Shown: piece after piece, positions 33,517 to 42,047 of the stretch
Layout: each line of letters begins with the position of its first letter
Position numbering within the stretch: the first letter of the stretch is position 1
Made by a program: the position numbers and the translations under genes
The notes under the pieces: model-generated
What the model saw: only the letters and a program-made list of their open reading frames with translations
Databases searched by the model: none
Told to the model about the DNA's origin: nothing
From: Solimonas sp.
GTDB taxonomy: Bacteria > Pseudomonadota > Gammaproteobacteria > Nevskiales > Nevskiaceae
Length of the DNA stretch: 64,000 bases
Assembly: GCA_030149365.1 (NCBI GenBank)
Contig: JASBRP010000004.1
Span: forward strand, 1-64,000
Reading direction: 5' to 3'

Positions 33517-36060
33517 TCAGGGTGCCGGCGGATCGTAGCGGAAGAAGCCCACGGCATCGTAGAAGCGCTTCTGGTCGCGGTTCCACAACACGGCGCGGAA
33601 GCGGCCTTCGGCGGCCTGCATCCGGCTCTGCGCGTTCAGCACGACACGGGTCATCTGGACCTCGCAATCGCCACCGATACGCGAGCTGGCGGTCGGCTGT
33701 ACATTCGGCGAGCTCTGGGGATCCAATCCCACGCCGAAGCTGTCGAACAGCACGGCGGTGAACTGGCCCTGCGAACCCACTCCCGTATTGTCGCAACGGT
33801 AGGTCTGGCCCGCCACGGGAACGGCCGGCGCGGTCGGCGCCACCACGACCTGCCAGGCCTTGCGCTCGTTCTGCGGCACCTGCTGGAAATTGTCCCGTCT
33901 TGCGACCAGGGACAGCCGCGAAACCTGCGTGTAGATCGACACATTGGCGTTGGCCTGCGTGCTGCTGACCAGCTGTGCGCCGCCGTCGAACTTGCCGCTG
34001 ACGCCATTGCCGCTGAGAGCGGCTGCCAACGAGTCGTCGAAAGCGGGCAGGGCCTGGTCGATCACCGAGACGTCGACCAGCTGGTTGCTTGCGGTCAGGT
34101 GCTGCACGTCGCGCAGGGCGCCACCGTTGGTGAGGAACAGCAGGATCACATCCTGGTTGTCGATCTTGGTGTCGCCGTTGAGGTCCCGGTTCACGTAGAC
34201 CGCCACCACCCAGACCGAATCGTCGATGCCGTTGTTGTTCTCGTTGCGGCGTCCAGCGTTGATCTTGCGGATTTCCGCCACGCCGGTGTTGGGGCCGGTG
34301 CCACCGAAGGCGATGGCGCCATCGCCGCCAATGGTGATCGTGCTCCAGGGCGCCGTGGTGCCCAGATAGTTGCGCGTCACGGTATAGCTGCCGGCCAGGG
34401 CCTTGAGCGGCGCCAGCGGATCACCCGAGCTGCGGTCCAGGGTGGCTCCGCAGAAGGCCATGCGCGGCGAATTGCCCTGGCCGCGCATTTCCAGATGCTC
34501 GAAACGGCCATTGGCAGTGACGCCGATCAGGAACTCGAAGTTCTCCGTCAGGGGCTGGGGGTGGACACCGTCGTTGTAGCGGATCGAGCGGCGCAGCGAG
34601 TAGAGTTTTCCGCCCGGATTCTGCGTCTGCCAGTTCGACGAACCGGCGCTGGCCACGGTCACGTCATCGGCGCTGATGCGGCCCGGCGTCAGGGTGAACG
34701 ATTGCGAGCCGTTGTCGGGATTGCGTACCGTCACAGAGCCATCGGCCGCCACGACAACCTGGGCTGGCCAGGCACGCGAGGTGCCGAATTGATCGCTCGG
34801 ACCCGCGGTGGCGCCCAGCGCCGCACATAGCGGATAGCTGTCGTGGGCACGCACACCGCGTGGCTGCTGGAGGGAGACGTCGCCGTTGCTGGTGCCGACG
34901 ACGTGTGCCGAGAAGTCATAGCTGCCGGCCAGGGCCTTGATGCCGTCCAGAGGAGTTGCCGCGGGCGGCTCGGCGTCGGCTGTGACCAGTTGGCCCAGGA
35001 ACTCGTAGCCATCGCCGTTGACGCGCTCGACGTTGATTTCGTTGAAGGCTCCGGTCTGGTTATTCGACAGTGCGTAGACGATCTGGCCGTCCTGCCACAG
35101 GATCTCAACGGTGTTGAAGCTGCCGCCGGAGCTGCGGTTGAAGGGAGCAGATAAAGTCTTGCCGCCGATGGTCAGTGTGCCGTTGGTGCCGACGGTTGCG
35201 CCCACCTCTTGGTTATTGGCGAAGCTGCAGCTGCTGCCGCAGCCGAGCCCACCTGCCTGCTTGAACACCAGCGCATAAGGCTTGGCCAGGAGCCCATTGA
35301 TCGTTGCGGGCTGGGTGCTGGCGGGCCCTTCTTCCTCCGGTGCATCCGGCAGGTCGGCGCCGCCGACGAAGGCTGCCAGCATGGCCGTATAGCCCTCATA
35401 GGTGCCCGTGGCCAGCCCGGACGCCAGTTGCTCCAGGAGCGCGTCATACGGGTCGGTAGCCGGATCGGGGTCGAAGGGTGCGCTGAAAGGCGCAGCGCTG
35501 CCGGCGGTCCAGGTGCTCGGGATGACGTAGCCAGCCTTGTTCAGGGCGCTGCGCAAGAGGGCCAGCGCCGTGGACAGGCTGCCGCTGACCTGGGGCAGGT
35601 TCGCCGGATTGGCGAACCATGCCGCCAGTGACTGGCCTGCGGTGCTGTTGACTGCCAGCGCCAGCACCAGATCCGTCAGCGGCGTGACATTGGTGCGTCC
35701 CGACGCCGTAGCCAGGCTGTGCAGCGAGCCGTAGGCGGCGGGCAGGTTGCCGCCGCTCACGCGCAAGGCGCAGGGCAGGGCGGATGGCGCCACCTGGCCG
35801 CTGAAGACGCCCTGGGCATTGGTAGTGACTGCAGTCGTGAAGCCACTGCCGTTGCTGCACTTGGCGGTGACGGTACCGCCGGCAACCGGCGCGCCGAAGG
35901 CGGCGGTGCCGGTGAGCGTTGCCGGACCAGGACCGGTGCCGGCGCCGTCCGGACCGCCGTCGTCGTTGTCCTGGCAGGCGCTCAGTCCGGCGAGCAGCGC
36001 GGCGCAGAACATCAGCTTCAGCCCCAGGGTGGGTTTGTGCGGTAGGGTGATGCGTGACAT
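33517..36060 (-). CDS. Large hypothetical lipoprotein with an EF-hand/dockerin-like loop
   Basis: An 847-residue exported protein. A lipobox LAGLSAC (Cys about 29) with Gln at +2 suggests an outer-membrane lipoprotein, and an Asp/Gly-rich linker follows. Residues about 45-110 look like a carboxypeptidase-regulatory/Big-type beta domain (GTAAFGAPVAGGTVTAKC). The middle holds two similar repeats starting LAGSYDFSAH and LAGSYTVTRN, and RDLNGDTKIDNQDVILLF has the spacing of a calcium-binding dockerin/EF-hand loop. No enzyme motif is recognised. A GGGGA ribosome site precedes ATG 36060. It may be involved in surface binding, but that is a guess. Confidence 0.75.
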   Translation of the reverse strand: MSRITLPHKPTLGLKLMFCAALLAGLSACQDNDDGGPDGAGTGPGPATLTGTAAFGAPVAGGTVTAKCSNGSGFTTAVTTNAQGVFSGQVAPSALPCALRVSGGNLPAAYGSLHSLATASGRTNVTPLTDLVLALAVNSTAGQSLAAWFANPANLPQVSGSLSTALALLRSALNKAGYVIPSTWTAGSAAPFSAPFDPDPATDPYDALLEQLASGLATGTYEGYTAMLAAFVGGADLPDAPEEEGPASTQPATINGLLAKPYALVFKQAGGLGCGSSCSFANNQEVGATVGTNGTLTIGGKTLSAPFNRSSGGSFNTVEILWQDGQIVYALSNNQTGAFNEINVERVNGDGYEFLGQLVTADAEPPAATPLDGIKALAGSYDFSAHVVGTSNGDVSLQQPRGVRAHDSYPLCAALGATAGPSDQFGTSRAWPAQVVVAADGSVTVRNPDNGSQSFTLTPGRISADDVTVASAGSSNWQTQNPGGKLYSLRRSIRYNDGVHPQPLTENFEFLIGVTANGRFEHLEMRGQGNSPRMAFCGATLDRSSGDPLAPLKALAGSYTVTRNYLGTTAPWSTITIGGDGAIAFGGTGPNTGVAEIRKINAGRRNENNNGIDDSVWVVAVYVNRDLNGDTKIDNQDVILLFLTNGGALRDVQHLTASNQLVDVSVIDQALPAFDDSLAAALSGNGVSGKFDGGAQLVSSTQANANVSIYTQVSRLSLVARRDNFQQVPQNERKAWQVVVAPTAPAVPVAGQTYRCDNTGVGSQGQFTAVLFDSFGVGLDPQSSPNVQPTASSRIGGDCEVQMTRVVLNAQSRMQAAEGRFRAVLWNRDQKRFYDAVGFFRYDPPAP

Positions 36061-36112
36061 GGGTTCCCCGATCTTTCCGGTTGCTGGTGATGTCGGAAAC
36101 ATGCGGGAGGTT

Positions 36113-36165
36113 GGGGGGATGTCGTTACCCCCAGAAAGGGGGCATCCCCCTATATGGGGTGCCCA
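36113..36165. other. G/C-run hairpins between lipoprotein gene and pdxJ
   Basis: GGGGGATG (about 36114-36121) can pair with CATCCCCC (36143-36150), enclosing ACCCCC/GGGGGC. A second stem, GGGCATCCCC/GGGGTGCCC, follows. The structure sits 37 bp before pdxJ on its expected leader. It may be regulatory or a repeat remnant; nothing in the sequence decides this. Confidence 0.35.
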
Positions 36166-36201
36166 GCGCTATCATGCAGCCTGCAACATCTTCTTCTCGC
36201 C

Positions 36202-36954
36202 ATGACCAACAAACGCCTTTCCACACTGCCTCTTCGCCTCGGCGTCAACGTCGACCACGTCGCCACCTTGCGCCAGGCGCGCGGCACGCCTTATCCAGAC
36301 CCGGTCGAGGCGGCCCTGATCTCGGCCAGCGCCGGCGCCGAGAGCATCACCATGCACCTGCGCGAGGATCGCCGGCATATCCAGGACCACGACATCGAGC
36401 GCCTGCTGCGCGTGAGCCCGGTGCCGCTGAACCTGGAGATGGCCGTCACGCCGTTCATGCTCGACTTCGCCTGCCGGCTGAAGCCGAAGTACGTCTGCCT
36501 GGTGCCGGAGAAGCGCGAGGAATTGACCACCGAGGGTGGCCTCGATGTGGCGGGCCAGCTGGCGTCCGTGAAGAGTGCCTGCGCGCGCCTGGCCAAGGCG
36601 GGCATCACCGTGGCCCTGTTCATCGACGCCGACCCGTTGCAGCTCAAGGCCACGCGCGCCACCGGCGCACCGCATATCGAGATCCACACCGGCACCTATG
36701 CCGACACCAGCGGCCGCAAGCAAGCGGCGGAGCTGGAGCGCATCACCAAGTTCGCGCGCAGCGCGAAGAAGGCCGGGCTTGAAGTCCACGCCGGCCATGG
36801 GCTGACGCTGCAGAACGTCGGAGCCATCGCCCGCATTCCGGAGATCGAGGAACTGAACATCGGGCACAGCATCGTGTCGCGCTCGGTGTTCGTTGGCTTT
36901 CCGGCGGCGGTTGCCGAGATGAAGCGGGCGATGGTGGAAGCACGCTGCGCCTGA
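36202..36954 (+). CDS. pdxJ: Pyridoxine 5'-phosphate synthase
   Basis: A 250-residue TIM-barrel enzyme that condenses 1-deoxyxylulose 5-phosphate with 3-amino-2-oxopropyl phosphate to make pyridoxine phosphate. Hallmarks are [25 protein letters not shown], and HAGHGL and [12 protein letters not shown] near the C-terminus. The start at 36202 gives normal length, although no strong ribosome site is visible. pdxJ after recO is a conserved gammaproteobacterial arrangement, here interrupted by the lipoprotein gene. Confidence 0.96.
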   Translation: MTNKRLSTLPLRLGVNVDHVATLRQARGTPYPDPVEAALISASAGAESITMHLREDRRHIQDHDIERLLRVSPVPLNLEMAVTPFMLDFACRLKPKYVCLVPEKREELTTEGGLDVAGQLASVKSACARLAKAGITVALFIDADPLQLKATRATGAPHIEIHTGTYADTSGRKQAAELERITKFARSAKKAGLEVHAGHGLTLQNVGAIARIPEIEELNIGHSIVSRSVFVGFPAAVAEMKRAMVEARCA

Positions 36955-38061
36955 TGTCCCACCTATTTTCCCTCTCCCTGTTTACGGGGAGAGGGTGGGC
37001 GAGGGCATAGATGCCCGAGGTAGGGCTCGGCAACTGCTCCATGCGTTGCCCTACCTCGGGTATCCATACCCTCGAACGAAGGAGCAGTTGTCGAGGTGAG
37101 CTGCGCTGGCTTTCCCCGAACCGTTCATGCCGAGTGCCGGGCAGCGGCGTATCGAGGCACGCGCCGGAGCCGTGATGCCGGCGACTACGCCGGTGAGGCG
37201 CTGCTGATCTCTGGAGGTTTGTTTCGCCTAGGGGCGACTTACCTTTCTTCGCCTAGAGGCGCCTACTGTTGGTGCTTGTGCAAAGAAAGGTAAGCCAAAG
37301 AAAGCACACCCTCCATCCGCGGCCCCGCTGAGGCGGGGCAACCCGCCTGGCGGTCGTTCGCGACGGGTCGGGCCCACAGGCCATCCATGGCCTGAGGCCC
37401 ATCGGCCGGACATCCTGTCCGGCTCGACCCTGCGCCCGACCACCAGGCGGGCGCTACTGGAAGGGGCCCGAACGTCAAAGGCATTCGCTGCGCTCATCAA
37501 GCGCACAAGCTATCCAAGGTCAAAGACGCTCCTCCCTTTCCCCTCGTGGGCGAGGGGCAGGGGACGAGGGCATGGATGCCCGAGGTAGGGCAACGCAGGA
37601 GCAGTTGCCGAGAGGGGGAACTTGAAGCGAATGACCCAGCCGTTCGCCCTGAGCTTGTCGAAGGGTGAACGCGTTCGGCTAGCCATTCATGGCGGGACCT
37701 CCGTTCGCCCATCCAACCCCTGGGCGGCCATCCCTGGCCGCCCGCGATCCGCCAACCCAGCTCGCAAAAAAATACGGAACTCCGTTAGGTCCCCAGAGCC
37801 CCCAAACCTAAAATATCCCCATGAGCCCAGGTGCACCTCGGGCTACAGGCGCAAGGCTCCGTGCCGGTACAGACGGTTCGGCAGACAACCGAGTAGGGCT
37901 CTGCCGCTGCATCCGCGAAAGGGTCCTGGGACCGTCTGGCTCTTTGACAAGATAGACGTACTGCCCGCCGGGCTCGAAAGGGCCCGGTGTGGCAGCTTTT
38001 TCTCAAGCAAGCTTCTACGGCTGGTTAGCAGAGATCGGAGTACAGCAGGCCCATCGCTTGC
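36955..38061. repeat. Gene-poor 1.1-kb mosaic of repeats
   Basis: I see no gene I can name here. In order: a CCCTCTCCC/GGGAGAGGG hairpin (36971-36997); a 49-bp unit (37027-37075) whose inverted near-copy is at 37565-37612; a half copy of the GAACCGTTCATGCCGAGTGC element (about 37115-37165); CTTACCTTTCTT (37238-37249) inverted at 37283-37294; GGCCATCCATGGCC near 37380-37393; a CTGAGC(T)TGTCGAAGGG unit (37640-37672); a partial composite element on the reverse strand (37679-37748); then about 300 bp of lower repeat content with a possible 44-codon frame and a CCGGGC/GCCCGG hairpin near 37970-37989. Confidence 0.75.
37821..37955 (+). CDS. Possible 44-residue ORF, unknown
   Basis: An ATG-to-TAG frame of 44 codons in the repeat-poor end of the intergenic mosaic. 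The predicted peptide is basic and Arg/Gly-rich (MSPGAPRATGARLRAGTDG at the start, two Cys in the middle). No ribosome site is clear. A second open frame begins with GTG at 37989 (VAAFSQASFYGWLAEIG) and runs into the 3' end of the kinase gene on the other strand. The two could be remnants of a small mobile element or chance frames. No family is recognised. Confidence 0.2.
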   Translation: MSPGAPRATGARLRAGTDGSADNRVGLCRCIRERVLGPSGSLTR

Positions 38062-40326
38062 TCACGCACGCGTCGCCACACTCTTTCTCGCAATCGCCGT
38101 CAGCGTCTCCGCCACGGCCGTGCGCACTGCATGCAGTTGCTCGGCGATATGCGGATCACCCGCGATGGCCTGCACGCGCTTGAGGCTGTGCTCCAGGGCA
38201 GCGGTGCTCTGGCGCAGGCTGGTCAGGTGGTAGAAGGCGGCGGTGCCGTGGACCGTGTGGGCGGATTCCCGTGCCAGGTCCAGGTCGTTGACGGCGCAGG
38301 CGGTTTCCAGGGCGGCGAACTGGTGCGGCAGTTCCTCGCGCAGCAGTGCCAGCAGGTCCGGGTCCTCGGTCAGCATGGTCGAGACCGGCGCGCTGGTCGT
38401 GGTGGTGGCCGGCACCAGGGCGCGCAGCAACTGGCGTTCGTCGAAGGGCTTCAGCAGGATCTCGTCGGCGCCGGCTTCCAGGAAGTCGCGGCGTTCGTGC
38501 GGCTCCAGGTAAGCGCTGATCGCCAGGATGCGGCTGCGCGTGGCGGCCTTGCCTTCGGCTTCCAGCTTGCGCACTTCGCGTGCGCAGCTCGGGCCGTCCA
38601 TCTCCGGCATGTGCGCGTCCAGCAGCAGGTAATCGCCCGGGCTGCGGCGCCACAGCGTCAGCGCCTCGCGGCCGTCGTTGGCTTCCACCACTTCCAGACC
38701 CAGGCTGGTGCAGAGCGCGGCGATGTAGCGGCGATTGACGATGTTGTTGTCGGCCACCAGTGCGAGCTTGTCGGACAGCGGGCGCTCCTGCTGGTCTTCC
38801 GGCGGCGAGATCAGGCGCAGCAGCTCACTCTGCAGCATGCGCCGGCCGATCGACTTGGCATGGCAGGCGGCGGCGCCGGCATCGCGCAGCGTCTGGTGCA
38901 CGTCCAGCGAGGCGGAGGCCACCAGGATCAGCAGCGGCGGGCGGTGCTGGCGGCAGAGGCCGCAGAGCTCCAGCACGGACTGCTCGTCGGCCTCGATTTC
39001 CTTGAGGCCGGCGATCGCCACGTCGGGCAGGCGCGTGGAATGCAGCAGGGCCTCGTTGAGGCGCTCCACCGAGTCGAAGGCGCGCACCTCCATGCCCCAG
39101 AACTCCAGCCAGTGGGTCAGCGCCAGGCGGGCGATGGGGTGTGATTCGTGCAGCCAGGCGGACTTCTGCTGCAGTGGCTGCGGCGCCGGCTTCTCGGCCG
39201 TACCGCGGAAGGGCAGCACGGCGCTGAAGATGGAGCCCTTGCCCAGGGTGCTCTCCAGCTCCACGCGGCCGCCCATCAGTTCCGCCAGGCGCCGGGTGAT
39301 CGACAGGCCCAGGCCGCTGCCGCCGCGCGCGCTGCGGCCCACCTGGTGGAAAGGCTGGAACAGGCGGCGCTGCTGCTCGGGGGCGATGCCCACGCCTGTG
39401 TCGGAGATCGCAAAGCGCAGCCACAGGCGCTCGCCTTCCTCCTTCTCGCGCATCACGCGCAGCACCACCTCACCGTTCTCGGTGAACTTGATGGCGTTGG
39501 AGATCAGGTTGGTGAGGATCTGGCGCAGGCGCGGGCCGTCGCCCACCAGCTTCTGCGGCACGTCGTGATAGACGATCTGCACCAGCTCCAGCACCTTCTC
39601 GTAGGCCAGCGGCGACAGCAGGGAGGTGGTGTCCTCCACCGTGTCCTGCAGGTCGAAGTTCTCCTCGTTCAGGCGCAGGTGGCCGGCCTCGATGCGGCTC
39701 CAGTCCAGCAGGTCGTTGATCATCGTCAGCAGCGAGCGCGCCGACTTGTCCAGGGTATTGAGCTGCTGGCGCTGCTCTTCGTTGAGGCCGGAGCGGCGCA
39801 GCAGGTCGGCGTAGCCCAGGATCGCCGTCAACGGCGTGCGCAGCTCGTGCGACAGGTTGGAGAACAGCTCCGACTGCGCCCGGGCGGAATCCTGGCTGTC
39901 GGCCAGGGAGCGGCGTAGCAGCTCGCTCTTCTCGTGAACCCGCTGCAGGTCCTGGCGCAGGCGGGTGGTGGCCTGGCCCACCTGCTGGTCCAGCTGGTCC
40001 CGGTACTGGGCCAGCAGGCGCCCGGTCTGGTTGATCTGCAGGCTCAGTTCGCCCGACAGGCCAGGCAGGTCGGCGGCGGCCCGGGTTTCCACCCGGCCGG
40101 CGGCCAGCTGCTTGAGCACGTCCAGCTGGCCGCGCTGGGCCTGCCCCAGCTTGCGGCTGGCCACCAGGGACAGGACCAGGCCCAGGGCGCCCAGGCCCAG
40201 CCAGAGGGCGATCGCCACCGGGGATTCGCGGATCAGCAGGAACCCGGGTGCCCAGACCAGCCCCCCGGGGACCAGGAGCCAGGGCCAGCCGGCCACGCGC
40301 TGCTGCCAGAGGCCTTTGAGCCTCAT
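38062..40326 (-). CDS. GacS/BarA-type hybrid sensor histidine kinase
   Basis: A 754-residue hybrid kinase. Two membrane segments (about 13-32 and 37-56) flank a very short loop, so little periplasmic sensor exists. The HisKA phosphoacceptor is His160 (SNLSHELRTPL), the ATPase has N-box LTNLISNAIKFT, DTGVGIA and GSGLGLSI. A pseudo-receiver (about 385-505) precedes a true receiver (Asp570 in LLLDAHMPEMDG, Lys626) and a C-terminal HPt domain (His690 in SAHTVHGTAAF). The acidic pocket reads VADNN, with one Asp replaced by Asn. The location beside cysM and rlmD matches gacS/barA, the post-transcriptional switch regulator. It is divergent from cysM by 30 bp. Confidence 0.88.
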   Translation of the reverse strand: MRLKGLWQQRVAGWPWLLVPGGLVWAPGFLLIRESPVAIALWLGLGALGLVLSLVASRKLGQAQRGQLDVLKQLAAGRVETRAAADLPGLSGELSLQINQTGRLLAQYRDQLDQQVGQATTRLRQDLQRVHEKSELLRRSLADSQDSARAQSELFSNLSHELRTPLTAILGYADLLRRSGLNEEQRQQLNTLDKSARSLLTMINDLLDWSRIEAGHLRLNEENFDLQDTVEDTTSLLSPLAYEKVLELVQIVYHDVPQKLVGDGPRLRQILTNLISNAIKFTENGEVVLRVMREKEEGERLWLRFAISDTGVGIAPEQQRRLFQPFHQVGRSARGGSGLGLSITRRLAELMGGRVELESTLGKGSIFSAVLPFRGTAEKPAPQPLQQKSAWLHESHPIARLALTHWLEFWGMEVRAFDSVERLNEALLHSTRLPDVAIAGLKEIEADEQSVLELCGLCRQHRPPLLILVASASLDVHQTLRDAGAAACHAKSIGRRMLQSELLRLISPPEDQQERPLSDKLALVADNNIVNRRYIAALCTSLGLEVVEANDGREALTLWRRSPGDYLLLDAHMPEMDGPSCAREVRKLEAEGKAATRSRILAISAYLEPHERRDFLEAGADEILLKPFDERQLLRALVPATTTTSAPVSTMLTEDPDLLALLREELPHQFAALETACAVNDLDLARESAHTVHGTAAFYHLTSLRQSTAALEHSLKRVQAIAGDPHIAEQLHAVRTAVAETLTAIARKSVATRA

Positions 40327-40356
40327 CCAGTGCACCCAGCGGTTAGAATATGCACC

Positions 40357-41247
40357 ATGAACTTCCCCTCGCTCGCCGATTTTATCGGCAATACCCCGCT
40401 TGCCCAGCTCCGGCGCATGCCCGGTACCGGCAACAATACCCTGCTGGTGAAGCTGGAGGGCAACAATCCCGCCGGCTCGGTCAAGGACCGCCCGGCGTAT
40501 TCCATGATCCGCCGCGCCGAGGAGCGCGGCGAGATCAAGCCCGGCGACACCCTGATCGAGGCCACCTCCGGCAATACCGGCATCGCCCTGGCGATGGCGG
40601 CGGCCGTGAAGGGTTACCGCATGGTGCTGATCATGCCCGAGCACCTGTCGGTGGAGCGCCGCGCGGTGATGAAGGCCTTCGGCGCCGAGCTGATCCTGGT
40701 GACCCAGCAGCAGGGCATGGAAGGCGCCCGCGACCTGGCGCTGGAAATGCAGGCGGCCGGCAAGGGCCGGGTGCTGGACCAGTTCGGCAAGCCTGACAAC
40801 CCGCGCGCCCACTACGAAGGCACCGCGCCGGAGATCTGGCAAGCCACCGGCGGGCGCATCACGCATTTCGTGTCGTCGATGGGTACCACCGGCACCATCA
40901 TGGGCTGCTCGCGTTTCCTCAAGGAGCAGAACCCGGCGATCCAGGTGATCGGCGTGCAGCCCGACGGCGAGAGCTCGATCCCCGGCATCCGCAAGTGGCC
41001 GGAAGCCTACCTGCCGACGATCTTCGATCGCCGCGGCGTGGATCGCGTGATCGAGGTCAGCGCCAACGACGCCGAGAACACCATGCGCGACATGGGACGC
41101 ATCGAGGGCCTGTTCTGCGGCCCCAGCAGCGGCGGCGCCCTGTGGGCGGCGCTGCAGCTCTGCCGCGAGGTGGAGAACGCGGTGATCGTCAGCATCGTCT
41201 GCGACCGCGGCGACCGCTACATCTCCACCGGCGTGTTCCCGTCTTGA
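40357..41247 (+). CDS. cysM: Cysteine synthase B
   Basis: A 296-residue PLP-dependent O-acetylserine sulfhydrylase. The PLP lysine is Lys43 (GSVKDRPAYSM), the substrate loop is EATSGNTGIALA, and the phosphate loop is SSMGTTGTIMG. The C-terminal GLFCGPSSGG serine contacts the pyridine ring. The sequence is of the CysM rather than CysK type, able to use thiosulfate in E. coli. It starts 30 bp from the divergent kinase gene and is followed by an exonuclease gene 10 bp later. Confidence 0.95.
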   Translation: MNFPSLADFIGNTPLAQLRRMPGTGNNTLLVKLEGNNPAGSVKDRPAYSMIRRAEERGEIKPGDTLIEATSGNTGIALAMAAAVKGYRMVLIMPEHLSVERRAVMKAFGAELILVTQQQGMEGARDLALEMQAAGKGRVLDQFGKPDNPRAHYEGTAPEIWQATGGRITHFVSSMGTTGTIMGCSRFLKEQNPAIQVIGVQPDGESSIPGIRKWPEAYLPTIFDRRGVDRVIEVSANDAENTMRDMGRIEGLFCGPSSGGALWAALQLCREVENAVIVSIVCDRGDRYISTGVFPS

Positions 41248-41257
41248 TCGCCCGGGT

Positions 41258-42043
41258 ATGCCCATGACCGCCCCGGTCCTGGTCTTCGACATCGAAACCG
41301 TCCCTGATCTCGAGGGCGGCCGCCGCATCCATGGCCTGGAAGGCATGAACGATGGCGAAGTGGCGGCGGCCATGAGCACGCTGCGCCTGGCCAACAAGGG
41401 CACCGACTTCCAGCCGGCGCACCTGCAGCGCATCGTCGCCATCTCGGTGGCGCTGCGCCAGGGCGAGACCTTCCGCTGCTGGTCCCTGGGCGAGGAGTCC
41501 AGCGACGAGGCGGAGCTGGTGCGCCGCTTCTTCGACGGCATCGAGAAGTACCGGCCGATCATCGTGTCCTGGAACGGCGGCGGCTTCGACCTGCCGGTGC
41601 TGCACTACCGCGCGCTGATCCACGGCGTTCAGGCGCCGCGCTACTGGGACACCGGGCACTTCGACCGCGAGGCGAAGTGGGACAACTACCTGGGCCGCTA
41701 CCAGTTCCGCCACACGGACCTGATGGACGTGCTGGCGATGTACACCGGCCGCCAGAACGCGCCGCTGCACGAGATCGCGCTGCTGCTGGGCCTGCCGGGC
41801 AAGCTGGGCATGGATGGCTCGATGGTGTTCGACGCCTTCCGCGACGGCAAGCTGCCGGACATCCGCGCCTACTGCGAGACCGACGTGCTCAACACCTGGC
41901 TGGTCTACCTGCGCTTCCAGCACATGCGTGGCCTGCTGGACAAGGCGGGCCTCGAGCAGGAAATCGACAAAGTGAAGGAATTCCTGCGCGCCAGCGGCGC
42001 GGCGCACTGGAAGGAATTCCTGGAAGCCTGGAACGCAGGCTGA
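41258..42043 (+). CDS. 3'-5' exonuclease, PolB-like exonuclease family (PF10108)
   Basis: A 261-residue DnaQ-superfamily exonuclease. Exo I is VFDIETVPD (Asp and Glu metal ligands), Exo II is SWNGGGFDLPVL, and Exo III centres on RAYCETDVLNTWLVY. The protein matches the stand-alone predicted PolB exonuclease family. The start may be ATG 41258 or ATG 41264. It lies 4 bp before rlmD and 10 bp after cysM, so it is probably in one operon. The substrate is not known. Confidence 0.88.
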   Translation: MPMTAPVLVFDIETVPDLEGGRRIHGLEGMNDGEVAAAMSTLRLANKGTDFQPAHLQRIVAISVALRQGETFRCWSLGEESSDEAELVRRFFDGIEKYRPIIVSWNGGGFDLPVLHYRALIHGVQAPRYWDTGHFDREAKWDNYLGRYQFRHTDLMDVLAMYTGRQNAPLHEIALLLGLPGKLGMDGSMVFDAFRDGKLPDIRAYCETDVLNTWLVYLRFQHMRGLLDKAGLEQEIDKVKEFLRASGAAHWKEFLEAWNAG

Positions 42044-42047
42044 GTCC

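Noticed and set aside
36955-38061. CRISPR array suspected because of multiple repeats
   Set aside because: The repeats are palindromic, of several types and unevenly spaced; no regular repeat-spacer pattern or cas gene is present.
40327-41562. An N-terminal extension of the kinase frame across cysM and the exonuclease gene
   Set aside because: It is open only by chance; the kinase starts at 40326 with its membrane helices, and cysM is clearly real on the other strand.
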